Assembly: GCA_947258495.1 (NCBI GenBank)
Contig: CAMYIN010000059.1
Coordinates: forward strand, 1 to 48,634
DNA: 48,634 nucleotides
Direction of reading: 5' to 3'
From: an uncultured Gammaproteobacteria bacterium
GTDB taxonomy: Bacteria; Pseudomonadota; Gammaproteobacteria; Arenicellales; JAANXG01
The notes beneath the pieces are model-generated. The model was not told the DNA's origin and searched no databases. It saw only the letters and a list, made by a program, of their open reading frames with translations. Within the stretch, counting starts at the first letter, position 1, and the number at the start of each line of letters is the position of its first letter. Made by a program: the position numbers and the translations under genes. This document shows positions 24,512 to 32,758 of this stretch, piece by piece.

Positions 24512-24976
24512 ATGAAATTAGATATACTGACCGGCCGTGGACTAGAGCGACAATTCAGGCCCATGCAATCGCCCGCTGACATATCGCCGACCCGGGACGC
24601 CGGCGTCATGCGCGACGAGCACGATGTGCAGATCAAGCTGCTCACCGCCGTCGAGCAGGCCGTGAAACAGAAACGTTCGGCGAAGGAGCTGCAGCGGATC
24701 ATCCACCAATTGATCGACTACAGCGGCGTTCATTTCCTTTCCGAAGAGCTGCTCATGCGCATGTACGCCTATCCGGGCTACGATGAGCACGAACAGCGCC
24801 ACCACAGTCTCATGGAGCAAATGAACGCGTTGCAGGAATCGTTGCCGAAGGCGCTGCCCGACGAGGTACTCGAAAGCGTCGTGACGTTGAAATCCGTACT
24901 GCTGGGGCACATCGATCGCGACGACGCCGTGCTCTCCGCGTATCTCAGCAAGGGGCTGAAGCCCGGCGCTTCGTAG
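24512..24976 (+). CDS. Bacteriohemerythrin-like di-iron protein
   Basis: A 154-residue four-helix-bundle protein. Iron ligands are visible in MRDEHDVQI, HFLSEELLMRMYAYPGYDEH, HEQRHHSLM and the closing LLGHIDRDD, the pattern of hemerythrin-fold proteins that bind O2 reversibly. It diverges from the FNR-like regulator and precedes hypF, so local oxygen buffering or sensing for the hydrogenase is a reasonable inference. The start is uncertain: ATG 24512 lacks an SD, and ATGs at 24563 and 24608 would still retain the first ligand helix. Confidence 0.82.
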   Translation: MKLDILTGRGLERQFRPMQSPADISPTRDAGVMRDEHDVQIKLLTAVEQAVKQKRSAKELQRIIHQLIDYSGVHFLSEELLMRMYAYPGYDEHEQRHHSLMEQMNALQESLPKALPDEVLESVVTLKSVLLGHIDRDDAVLSAYLSKGLKPGAS

Positions 24977-25039
24977 CACACCGTCGTGAATAATGTCGTA
25001 CGCCGCAGAGGTTGACGCAGCAATGGGAACGCGTACCCC

Positions 25040-27298
25040 GTGACCGTCATGGACGCGGCAGCGGCGACTCCGTGGGCGCGCGTCGGACGTTGGCGCATAC
25101 GCGTGCGCGGCGCCGTCCAGGGTGTCGGTTTTCGGCCCTTTGTGTATCGTCTCGCCCATCGGTTCGCGTTGAGCGGCTGGGTGCGCAACGATGCGGAGGG
25201 GGTGTTGATTGAAGCGCAGGGGTGCGGTCTGGAGCGGTTTGTGGATGCGCTGCGGGACGAGTGTCCCCGCCTCGCCCGCATCGACGCCATGGAGTGGGAC
25301 GCCCTTGTTCCCGGCGAAGCCTCCGCCTTCCACGTCGTGTCCAGCGAGCGGGGCACGGTCAACACCGTCGTGCCGCCGGACTACCCCGTGTGTGGCGATT
25401 GTCTTCACGAGTTGTTCGATCCCGATGACCGGCGCCACCTGTATCCGTTCATCAACTGCACCAACTGCGGGCCGCGTTTTACCCTGACGCACGAGCTGCC
25501 TTACGACCGTGTCCGCACCTCCATGGCGCGTTTCGACATGTGCCCGGACTGCGATCGAGAATACCGGCATCCCGGGAACCGGCGCTTTCACGCCGAACCG
25601 GTCGCCTGCCCGCGCTGCGGCCCGGTCCTCGACACGCCCGTGCGCGACATCGTTGCGCGGGTTCGGGCCGGTGAGATCGTCGCCTTGAAGGGGGTGGGAG
25701 GGTTCCATTTGGCCTGCGATGCAGGCAACGCCGAAACCGTGGATCGACTGCGGGCGTTGAAGCAGCGCGACCACAAGCCGTTCGCGCTCATGCTCGCCAA
25801 CGTCGACAGCGCGGAGCGCCTCGTGGTCCTCGACGGCGCCGCGCGTGAATTGCTCGAGGGCCCGGCCCGACCCGTGGTCGTCGCTCGAAGACGCGCCGAC
25901 AGCCTGCCTGAAAGCATCGCCCCCGGGCTGCCGTGGCATGGCGTCATGTTGCCCTACACGCCGCTGCAATACCTCCTTTTTCACTGCGACGCCGGCTCAC
26001 CCGAGGGTACCGAGTGGTTGTCGCGGGCGCATGACCTGGTGCTGGTGATGACCAGCGCCAACCCCGGAGGCGAGCCTCTGGTCTTCGAAAACGCCGAAGC
26101 CCGGCGTCGACTCGCCGGAATCGCGGACCATATCGTCAGCCACGACCGGGATATCGTGGTGCGCGCGGACGACTCGGTGCTGCGGATCGTGGACGGCGCG
26201 CCGTGCTTCCTCCGCCGTGCTCGCGGCTTCGTGCCGGAACCCATCAAGCTCGCGCGCCCGGTTCCCGCGCTGCTCGCCGTGGGCGCGTATTTGAAGAACA
26301 CGATCTGCGTTACCCGCGATCGCGAGGCGTTCGTGTCTCAGCACATCGGCGATCTGCGAAACCCGGAGTCCATTCGCTTTTTCGAAGAGTGCGTATACCG
26401 CTTCCTGGATATGCTGGAGGTCGAGCCCGAGGCCGTTGCCCACGACCTTCATCCCGACTTCCCTAATACACGGTTCGCGGATTCGCTGCGCTTGCCCGGG
26501 GTCGCGGTACAGCACCACCACGCACACATCGCCGCGGTGGCGGCGGAACACGCGGTCGACGGGCCGTGCCTCGGCGTCGCCCTCGACGGCTTCGGACTCG
26601 GTCCGGACGGCGAGAGCTGGGGCGGAGAATTGATGTGGGTGCAAGGCGCCGAATATCGACGCCTAGGTCATCTCCAGGAGCTGCCGCAACCCGGCGGTGA
26701 GATCGTCGCCCGCCAGCCCTGGCGCATGGGGGCCGCGGCGCTGCACGCCCTGGATCGCGGCGCCGAGATCGCCCGGCGATTCCGCGACCAGGCCGGCGCC
26801 GAGGTGCTGGCGCAGATGCTCGCCAAAGGGGTCAACACGCCGCCCAGCACCAGCTGCGGCCGCTGGTTCGACGCCGCCTGCGGCTTACTGGGCGTGGTCC
26901 CCCGCGCCGGATTCGAAGGCCACGCGCCCACGGTCCTGGAGGGTCTGGTCGAGCGGCCCCGGGTTTTCCACCGCGGCTGGCGGCTGCGGGAGGGCGTTCT
27001 CGATCTGTTGCCGACGTTGGCGGAATTGTTGGACTGCGGCGCCCGCGAAGGCGCCGAGCTGTTTCACGGCACGCTCATCGCCGCGCTCAGCGAATGGATC
27101 GAAAGCGCCGCCGGGCCGGACTCCGGCGCCGTGGTGCTGTCCGGCGGATGTTTTCTCAACCGGGTCCTCGCGACCGGGCTGTCGCGGTCGTTGCAACGCA
27201 AAGGCCTGCGGCCGTTGCTCCCCCACCGTCTGCCGCCGAACGACGGCGCGATCAGTCTGGGTCAGGCGTGGGTGGCGGCGCATGTCCTGGAGACGTAA
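25040..27298 (+). CDS. hypF: Carbamoyltransferase HypF (cyanide ligand synthesis)
   Basis: Makes thiocarboxamide on HypE from carbamoyl phosphate, the source of the cyanide ligands. The 752 residues carry all four domains. The acylphosphatase domain has VRGAVQGVGFRPFVYR (residues 22-37). Two zinc fingers follow (CGDC...CTNCGPRFTL, CPDC...CPRC). The YrdC-like domain has ALKGVGGFHLACDA. The Kae1-like domain has VQHHHAHIAAVAAEH, VALDGFGLG and LSGGCFLNR. The start is GTG 25040 (ATG 25049 is an alternative). It follows hemerythrin by 63 bases and precedes hypC by 33. Confidence 0.97.
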   Translation: MTVMDAAAATPWARVGRWRIRVRGAVQGVGFRPFVYRLAHRFALSGWVRNDAEGVLIEAQGCGLERFVDALRDECPRLARIDAMEWDALVPGEASAFHVVSSERGTVNTVVPPDYPVCGDCLHELFDPDDRRHLYPFINCTNCGPRFTLTHELPYDRVRTSMARFDMCPDCDREYRHPGNRRFHAEPVACPRCGPVLDTPVRDIVARVRAGEIVALKGVGGFHLACDAGNAETVDRLRALKQRDHKPFALMLANVDSAERLVVLDGAARELLEGPARPVVVARRRADSLPESIAPGLPWHGVMLPYTPLQYLLFHCDAGSPEGTEWLSRAHDLVLVMTSANPGGEPLVFENAEARRRLAGIADHIVSHDRDIVVRADDSVLRIVDGAPCFLRRARGFVPEPIKLARPVPALLAVGAYLKNTICVTRDREAFVSQHIGDLRNPESIRFFEECVYRFLDMLEVEPEAVAHDLHPDFPNTRFADSLRLPGVAVQHHHAHIAAVAAEHAVDGPCLGVALDGFGLGPDGESWGGELMWVQGAEYRRLGHLQELPQPGGEIVARQPWRMGAAALHALDRGAEIARRFRDQAGAEVLAQMLAKGVNTPPSTSCGRWFDAACGLLGVVPRAGFEGHAPTVLEGLVERPRVFHRGWRLREGVLDLLPTLAELLDCGAREGAELFHGTLIAALSEWIESAAGPDSGAVVLSGGCFLNRVLATGLSRSLQRKGLRPLLPHRLPPNDGAISLGQAWVAAHVLET

Positions 27299-27331
27299 GC
27301 TGGTGGTGATGAACAGAGGCGATCCCCCAGC

Positions 27332-27571
27332 ATGTGTCTAGCGATACCCGCCCGCGTGTGCCGGCTCCTCGACGATGCGCGTGCCGTAATCGAGATCGAC
27401 GGCGTGCAACAGGAGATCTCGCTGGAGCTGGTGGAGGATGTCGAGGTCGGCGATTACGTCATCGTTCACGTCGGCTACGCGCTCGGACGCCTGGAACCGG
27501 CCGAGGCGGAAAAAACGCTGCAGATGCTGCGACAAATGGGGTCGCTTGCACCGAGTTCGGGGGCGGCTTGA
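27332..27571 (+). CDS. hypC: Hydrogenase maturation chaperone HypC (second copy)
   Basis: A 79-residue protein starting MCLAIPARVCRLL, with the functional Cys2 and the usual VEVGDYVIVHVGYALGRLEP segment. It partners HypD in building Fe(CN)2CO. Its last codon and stop overlap the hypD start (TTGA), so the pair is translationally coupled. It differs clearly from the 17695 copy, consistent with separate roles in the HypCD complex and in the large-subunit complex. Confidence 0.94.
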   Translation: MCLAIPARVCRLLDDARAVIEIDGVQQEISLELVEDVEVGDYVIVHVGYALGRLEPAEAEKTLQMLRQMGSLAPSSGAA

Positions 27572-28704
27572 AATACATCGACGAATTTCGCGACGGCGCG
27601 ACGGCGCAGCGGGTGGCGGCGCAGGTCCGCGAAGAAGCGCGCACCGATCGGCGCTACGACCTGATGGAGTTCTGCGGCGGCCACACCCATGCGATCTACC
27701 GCTACGGCGTGCAGGACCTGTTGCCGGAAAACGTCCGCATGATCCACGGGCCCGGATGCCCCGTCTGCGTGTTGCCGATCGGCAGACTGGACATGGCCCT
27801 TGCGCTGGCGCACCACGACGGCGTCACCTTGTGCACCTACGGCGACATGCTGCGGGTGCCGGGTTCGCAGGGGAAAAGCCTGCTCAAGGCCAGATCCGAG
27901 GGGGCGGATGTACGCATGGTGTATTCCTGCGCCGACGCTCTGAAGCTGGCGCAGACGCTGCCGCAACGACAGGTGGTGTTCTTCGCCGTCGGATTCGAGA
28001 CCACCACGCCGCCGACCGCGGTCGCGATCCTGAGCGCGCGCGCGAAGGAGCTGGGCAACTTCACGGTACTGTGCAACCACGTCCTCACACCGTCGGCTAT
28101 CGCCAATATCCTCGATTCTCCCGAGGTGCGTGAACTCGGCACCGTGCCCATCGACGGATTCCTCGGGCCCGCGCACGTCAGCGTGATCATAGGCTCCCAA
28201 CCCTACGAGTTCTTTGCGGAGGAATACCAGAAACCGGTGGTCATCTCCGGCTTCGAGCCGCTGGACGTGATGCAGTCGATCCTGATGTTGATTCGCCAGC
28301 TCAACGGCGGACGCGCCGAAGTGGAGAACCAGTACACGCGCGCGGTGTCCCGCCACGGCAATCTCAAGGCCAAGCAGCTAGTCGCGGAGGTGTTCGAGCT
28401 GCGCCGGGAGTTCGAATGGCGCGGTCTGGGCACGGTCCCCTACAGCGCGCTGCGCATCAAAGACGACTTTTGCGGGTTTGACGCCGAACAGCGCTTTGCG
28501 TTGGACTACGCGCCCACCAAGGAGCGCAACGGATGCGAATGCGGGGCGATTCTGCGCGGCGTGATGCAGCCGACGGATTGCAGGCTGTTCGGGACCGTGT
28601 GTACACCCGAGACCCCGATGGGTTCCTGCATGGTCTCCTCCGAAGGGGCGTGCGCCGCCCATTACGTCTACGGGCGTTATCAGGACCGAGCAGCGAGCGC
28701 ATGA
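27568..28704 (+). CDS. hypD: Fe-S scaffold protein HypD
   Basis: Core scaffold on which the Fe(CN)2CO unit is assembled, working with HypC and HypE. The 378 residues begin with TTG 27568 (read as Met), giving KYIDEFRDGATAQR, the normal HypD N-terminus. That start overlaps the hypC stop by two bases. Functional motifs are EFCGGHTHAIYRYG, HGPGCPVCVLP and FAVGFETTTP. The C-terminal cysteines in CECGAILRG, PTDCRLFG and GSCMVSSEGACAA bind the [4Fe-4S] cluster. The frame is open upstream to 27334, but that part is out-of-frame hypC. Confidence 0.95.
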   Translation: MKYIDEFRDGATAQRVAAQVREEARTDRRYDLMEFCGGHTHAIYRYGVQDLLPENVRMIHGPGCPVCVLPIGRLDMALALAHHDGVTLCTYGDMLRVPGSQGKSLLKARSEGADVRMVYSCADALKLAQTLPQRQVVFFAVGFETTTPPTAVAILSARAKELGNFTVLCNHVLTPSAIANILDSPEVRELGTVPIDGFLGPAHVSVIIGSQPYEFFAEEYQKPVVISGFEPLDVMQSILMLIRQLNGGRAEVENQYTRAVSRHGNLKAKQLVAEVFELRREFEWRGLGTVPYSALRIKDDFCGFDAEQRFALDYAPTKERNGCECGAILRGVMQPTDCRLFGTVCTPETPMGSCMVSSEGACAAHYVYGRYQDRAASA

Positions 28705-29762
28705 CGCAATCGCGTGCGCGCGCCAGGCGTGAATTCGGCAGGCCGCTCGATTTCAAGCGCGGCGTCGTCGAACTCGCCCACGGCAGCGGCGGCCGCGCCA
28801 TGGCCCAGCTCATTGAAGAATTGTTTGCCCGGGCTTTTTCCAATCCCTGGTTGAAACAGGGCAACGATCAGGCCTGCATCGACCTGCCCGCGGGACGCGT
28901 GGCCGTGAGCACCGACAGCTACGTAATCTCGCCGCTGTTTTTCCCCGGCGGCGACATCGGATCGCTCGCCGTGCACGGAACCGTCAACGACGTTGCCATG
29001 TCCGGCGCGCGGCCGCTGCATCTTTCCGTGGGTTTCATCATCGAGGCTGGTTTCCCGCTCGCCGATATGAAGCGGATCGTCGAATCGATGGCGCACGCCG
29101 CCCGCGCAGACAGTGTGTCCCTGGTAACCGGCGACACCAAGATCGTGGAGCGGGGAAAGGGCGACGGCGTCTTCATCAACACCACGGGCATCGGCATCGT
29201 TGCGGACGGGCTCGAGCTCTCCGGAGACCGTGCTCGGCCCGGCGATCGGATATTGGTCAGCGGGTCCATCGGCGATCACGGTATCGCGGTGATGTCGCAG
29301 CGGTCCGAGCTGGACTTCGCGACCTCGATCCAATCCGATTCCGCGGGGTTGCACGAATTGGTGCAGGCCATGGTCGCCGAGGTGCCGCAGATCCGATGTC
29401 TGCGCGATCCCACGCGCGGCGGCCTGGCGACGACGCTGAACGAGATAGCGCGGCAATCGGGCGTCGGCATGCTGATCGAGGAGAAGGCCATTCCGGTCGA
29501 GCCGGAGGTACAGGCGGTGTGTGAATTGCTGGGCCTGGATCCTCTGTACGTCGCCAACGAAGGCAAGCTGGTGGCCGTGAGCCCGCCCGAACACGCGGCG
29601 CGTTTGTGCGCCGCCATGCGGCGCCATCCCCTTGGTGGGAATGCGGCGGTTATCGGTGAGGTCGAGGCGGATCCACATCACTTCGTGCGCATGCGCACGG
29701 CCTTCGGCGGCAACCGCGTTGTAGACTGGTTGAGCGGCGATCAGCTGCCGCGTATCTGTTAG
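28701..29762 (+). CDS. hypE: HypE, cyanide-donor maturation protein
   Basis: ATP-dependent dehydratase that turns its own C-terminal thiocarboxamide into thiocyanate. The 353 residues end in PRIC, the carrier cysteine. VELAHGSGGRAMAQLI and VSTDSYVISPLFFPGGDIG form the nucleotide-binding part, with DPTRGGLATTLNE in the second domain. ATG 28701 overlaps the hypD stop (ATGA). The frame extends upstream to 28533 inside hypD without support. This completes a full HypABCDEF set in the window. Confidence 0.96.
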   Translation: MTQSRARARREFGRPLDFKRGVVELAHGSGGRAMAQLIEELFARAFSNPWLKQGNDQACIDLPAGRVAVSTDSYVISPLFFPGGDIGSLAVHGTVNDVAMSGARPLHLSVGFIIEAGFPLADMKRIVESMAHAARADSVSLVTGDTKIVERGKGDGVFINTTGIGIVADGLELSGDRARPGDRILVSGSIGDHGIAVMSQRSELDFATSIQSDSAGLHELVQAMVAEVPQIRCLRDPTRGGLATTLNEIARQSGVGMLIEEKAIPVEPEVQAVCELLGLDPLYVANEGKLVAVSPPEHAARLCAAMRRHPLGGNAAVIGEVEADPHHFVRMRTAFGGNRVVDWLSGDQLPRIC

Positions 29763-29913
29763 CCCAATGGGTTTGGGCGCGGACACGGAAACGCCGTTGT
29801 AGCGTTCGCGGGCCGGCGACGCACGCGGGTGTTGCGAGCGCGGTGCGCCCCCCGGACATTGCGTTTTGCGTCGACGATGACCGTACCTGCTGCAAAATAT
29901 CTGGGAGCATCCT

Positions 29914-31629
29914 TTGCGTATCTTGTTGCTGACGCATAGCTTCAACAGTCTTGCACAGAGGCTCTGGGTCGAACTCACCGAGGCGGGGCACGTCGTCTCC
30001 GTAGAATACGACGTCAACGACGGCGTGACCCGTGAAGCGGTGACGCGGTTCCGCCCGGACGTGATCGTCGCCCCGTTTCTGAAGCGGGCGATCCCGCGGG
30101 ATGTGTGGGAAAACACCGTGTGCCTGATCGTCCATCCGGGCATTCGCGGCGATCGTGGGCCGTCGTCCCTCGATTGGGCCGTGCTCGACGGCGAGAGCCG
30201 CTGGGGGGTCACGTGCCTGCAGGCCAACGCGGAAATGGATGCGGGAGACATCTGGGCCTGGCGCGAGTTCGCCATGCGCGATGCCGCCAAGAGCAGTCTG
30301 TACCGCCACGAAGTGACCCGGGGCGCGGTCGAGTCGGTGCGAGAGGCGCTGGAAAACATACGAAGCGGAAGCCGGTGGCCCCGGCCGCTGGACTATGCAG
30401 ATCCGGATATCAGAGGCAAGTGGCGGCCCCAGGTCAAACAGCAGGACCGTGCGATCGACTGGTCGCGGGACACGAACGCCGACGCGGTGCGCAAGATCCG
30501 GAGTGCCGACGGACACCCCGGCGTGCTGGATAGGCTTTTCGAGCGCGACGTCTATCTCTACGACGCCTGGCCCGACGACCGGCTCTCGGGTCCGCCCGCT
30601 GCGGTCGTTGCCCGCGCCTGCGGCGCCCTGTGTCGGGCGACCGTCGACGGTGCGGTCTGGATCGGTCACGTGCGCCTGAAGATGCCTCGAGGAGAACGCG
30701 GCCTGAAGCTGCCCGCGACCGTCGCGTTCGAGCGCGAGAGCGCGAATCTGCACGAAGAAGCGGTCGCGTTCGCCGCGGACGCCGAACGGCAGGGTTATCG
30801 CGAGGTCTTGTACTGGGAACGCGGCCGGGTGGGGTATCTGGAATTTCGCTTCTACAACGGAGCCATGTCGGTGGACCAGTGCGGACGATTGTTGGAGGCG
30901 TTCGAATACGCCCGCGCGCGGCCGGTGCGCGCGATCGTGCTGCTGGGCGGGATCGATTTCTGGTCCAACGGCATGCACCTGCACGTCATCGAAAACGCGC
31001 CAAGCCCTGCGGACGAGTCGTGGCGCAATATCAACGCCATCGACGACCTTGCCCACGCCATCATCTCGACCACGGACAAAATCACCCTCGCCGCGTTGCG
31101 GGGCAACGCCGGGGCGGGAGGCGTTTTTCTTGCCCTGGCGGCCGACCACGTCATCGCCCGGCGTGACGTGGTCCTCAATCCACACTACAAAAACATGGGC
31201 AATCTCTACGGCTCCGAGTACTGGACGTACCTGTTGCCCAAACGCGTGGGCGCAGCCGGTGCGGAGTCGATCGCCGCGGAACGGACCCCCATCAGCGCGG
31301 CCCGGGCGCGCGAGCTCGGTTTGATCGATCGGGTCGTCGACGCCGAGCCCGAAGCTTTCCTCCGCGCCGTCGAGCAGAGCGCCGCCGCGCTCGCCGAAGG
31401 CGAAGATTACGAAAACGTGATCGGCGCCAAACGCCGCCGGCGGGAGGCCGACGAACAGGCAAAGCCACTGGACAGCTACCGCGTCGCCGAATTGGAGCGC
31501 ATGAAACTCAATTTTTACGGCTTCGACCCGAGCTACCATGTCGCCCGCTACAATTTTGTTTTTCGCGTGCCGCATTCCCGCACGCCCTTGCATTTGGCGC
31601 TGCATCGCCGCGTCGCGCAAAGCCGCTGA
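29914..31629 (+). CDS. hypX: HypX/HoxX, CO-ligand synthesis protein for aerobic hydrogenase maturation
   Basis: A 571-residue two-domain protein. The N-terminal half resembles N10-formyl-tetrahydrofolate transferases (VCLIVHPGIRGDRGPSSLDW, residues 70-89). The C-terminal half is an enoyl-CoA hydratase-like domain (VLLGGIDFWSNGMHLHVIEN, then GNAGAGGVFLALAADHVIA and the GSEYWTY region). HypX takes the formyl group and releases CO for the active-site iron under oxic conditions (family knowledge). TTG 29914 has GGGAG six bases upstream. It follows hypE by 151 bases, which include a small hairpin (GCCCAA/TTGGGC, 29763-29779), and probably has its own or shared transcript. Confidence 0.93.
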   Translation: MRILLLTHSFNSLAQRLWVELTEAGHVVSVEYDVNDGVTREAVTRFRPDVIVAPFLKRAIPRDVWENTVCLIVHPGIRGDRGPSSLDWAVLDGESRWGVTCLQANAEMDAGDIWAWREFAMRDAAKSSLYRHEVTRGAVESVREALENIRSGSRWPRPLDYADPDIRGKWRPQVKQQDRAIDWSRDTNADAVRKIRSADGHPGVLDRLFERDVYLYDAWPDDRLSGPPAAVVARACGALCRATVDGAVWIGHVRLKMPRGERGLKLPATVAFERESANLHEEAVAFAADAERQGYREVLYWERGRVGYLEFRFYNGAMSVDQCGRLLEAFEYARARPVRAIVLLGGIDFWSNGMHLHVIENAPSPADESWRNINAIDDLAHAIISTTDKITLAALRGNAGAGGVFLALAADHVIARRDVVLNPHYKNMGNLYGSEYWTYLLPKRVGAAGAESIAAERTPISAARARELGLIDRVVDAEPEAFLRAVEQSAAALAEGEDYENVIGAKRRRREADEQAKPLDSYRVAELERMKLNFYGFDPSYHVARYNFVFRVPHSRTPLHLALHRRVAQSR

Positions 31630-31755
31630 GGTCAATGCGGCGAGCCGGGAGGCAACCGATCGTGCTCTTCGACTTGCGCCACGACAAAACCGGGAAAACG
31701 CAGCTACACTCTAATGCAATGTACACAGGCGTACACTACTGCAAGGGTTACTGGC

Positions 31756-32622
31756 ATGAAAAAAGTCTTAACAGTGATGGCGGTGCTATGCATGAGCAGC
31801 ATCCTCACCGTGGCCATCCGCGCCGAGTCGCAGGGCGCTGCGAACGAGGCCCGGTTGAAGTCCGTGGAAACGCTGATCGAGCAGTCCAAGGCGGCGCGTC
31901 AGATCGAAACCAGCGGCAACCCGGAAGCGATCGCCAAGCGCGATGAAGCGCGGGCGCTCTATCGCCGGGCGGTCGAGGCGAGCGGTTCAGGAGACAACAA
32001 GACCGCAAGCGATCTGTTGGGCGAAGCGAGCAAGACCATGTTTGCTGCGGTGCGTATGGCGGGAAAGGACGAGGTCCTCGCCAAGAAGCGGGAACGCGAT
32101 TACGCCACCCGATTGGAGTCGGTGAAGGCCCTGATGGACACGCACACGAACATCAGCAAGGAGAAAGGGACGGCATCGGGCAACGACGAACTGCGCCGGA
32201 TCGTGGACGCGAAGTTGGCGAAGGCGCGGGGTCTGCACGATCAAAGTAAGCTGGTCGAGGCGCGCGAGGTCCTGGACGAGGCCTACGTCGCGGCCAAGGT
32301 GGCGCTGGAGCAATTGCGCGGGGGCGAGACGCTGGTGCGCGCACTCCATTTCAAGGACAAGGAAGAAGAATACCATTACGAACTCGATCGAAACGAAACC
32401 CACAGGATGCTCGTGGATGTCCTGCTCAAAGAGAAAATGCAGTCCAACGCCGGTCTCATGAAGATCGTGGACAAATTCATGGGTAAGGCGGCTACGACAC
32501 GCGCGGACGCGGAAAAGCAGGCCGCGAACGGCGACTTCGATGCGGCGGTGGAGACGATGGAGCTGTCCACCAAGGAGATCGTGCGCGCGATCCGAAGCGC
32601 CGGTATCTACATTCCGGGTTGA
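31756..32622 (+). CDS. Periplasmic alpha-helical protein of unknown function
   Basis: A 288-residue protein with a signal peptide (KKVLTVMAVLCMSSILTVAI, cleavage near RAES). The rest is charged and almost entirely helical, with TPR-like alternation of Ala, Lys and Glu. Two similar helical units are visible: ARALYRRAVEASGSGDNKTA and ARGLHDQSKLVEAREVLDEA. No cysteine or metal motif is present in the mature part. ATG 31756 is used because the signal peptide starts there and AAGG precedes it; the frame opens 14 codons earlier without support. It follows hypX by 126 bases on the same strand. I do not recognise the family, and a link to the hydrogenase is only positional. Confidence 0.72.
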   Translation: MKKVLTVMAVLCMSSILTVAIRAESQGAANEARLKSVETLIEQSKAARQIETSGNPEAIAKRDEARALYRRAVEASGSGDNKTASDLLGEASKTMFAAVRMAGKDEVLAKKRERDYATRLESVKALMDTHTNISKEKGTASGNDELRRIVDAKLAKARGLHDQSKLVEAREVLDEAYVAAKVALEQLRGGETLVRALHFKDKEEEYHYELDRNETHRMLVDVLLKEKMQSNAGLMKIVDKFMGKAATTRADAEKQAANGDFDAAVETMELSTKEIVRAIRSAGIYIPG

Positions 32623-32692
32623 CTCGTGTGTTTCATGCAGAAATGGCGTGGGTAGGGGATTGAGCGCGCATGTCCGGGACGCGTCCTGAGCA

Positions 32693-32729
32693 CGCCCGTA
32701 GGGCGCCAACACCGGCGTCCCTGCGGGCG
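32693..32729. terminator. GC-rich hairpin between convergent genes
   Basis: CGCCCG, AGGG and CGCC (from 32693) pair with GGCG, CCCT and CGGGCG (to 32729) around a short AACACC loop, with single-base bulges. It sits between the stop codons of the periplasmic-protein gene and the convergent SulP gene. There is no strong T-run on either strand, so termination may be weak or factor-assisted. Confidence 0.4.
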
Positions 32730-32758
32730 GGGCGGTACTGAAAAAATACTCCCGCCGT

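Noticed and set aside
29763-29779. Short hairpin GCCCAA/TTGGGC after hypE considered as a terminator
   Set aside because: Only six base pairs and no T-run; too weak to call.
29650-31635. 661-codon minus-strand frame opposite hypX
   Set aside because: Antisense shadow; hypX has both expected domains and a good SD.
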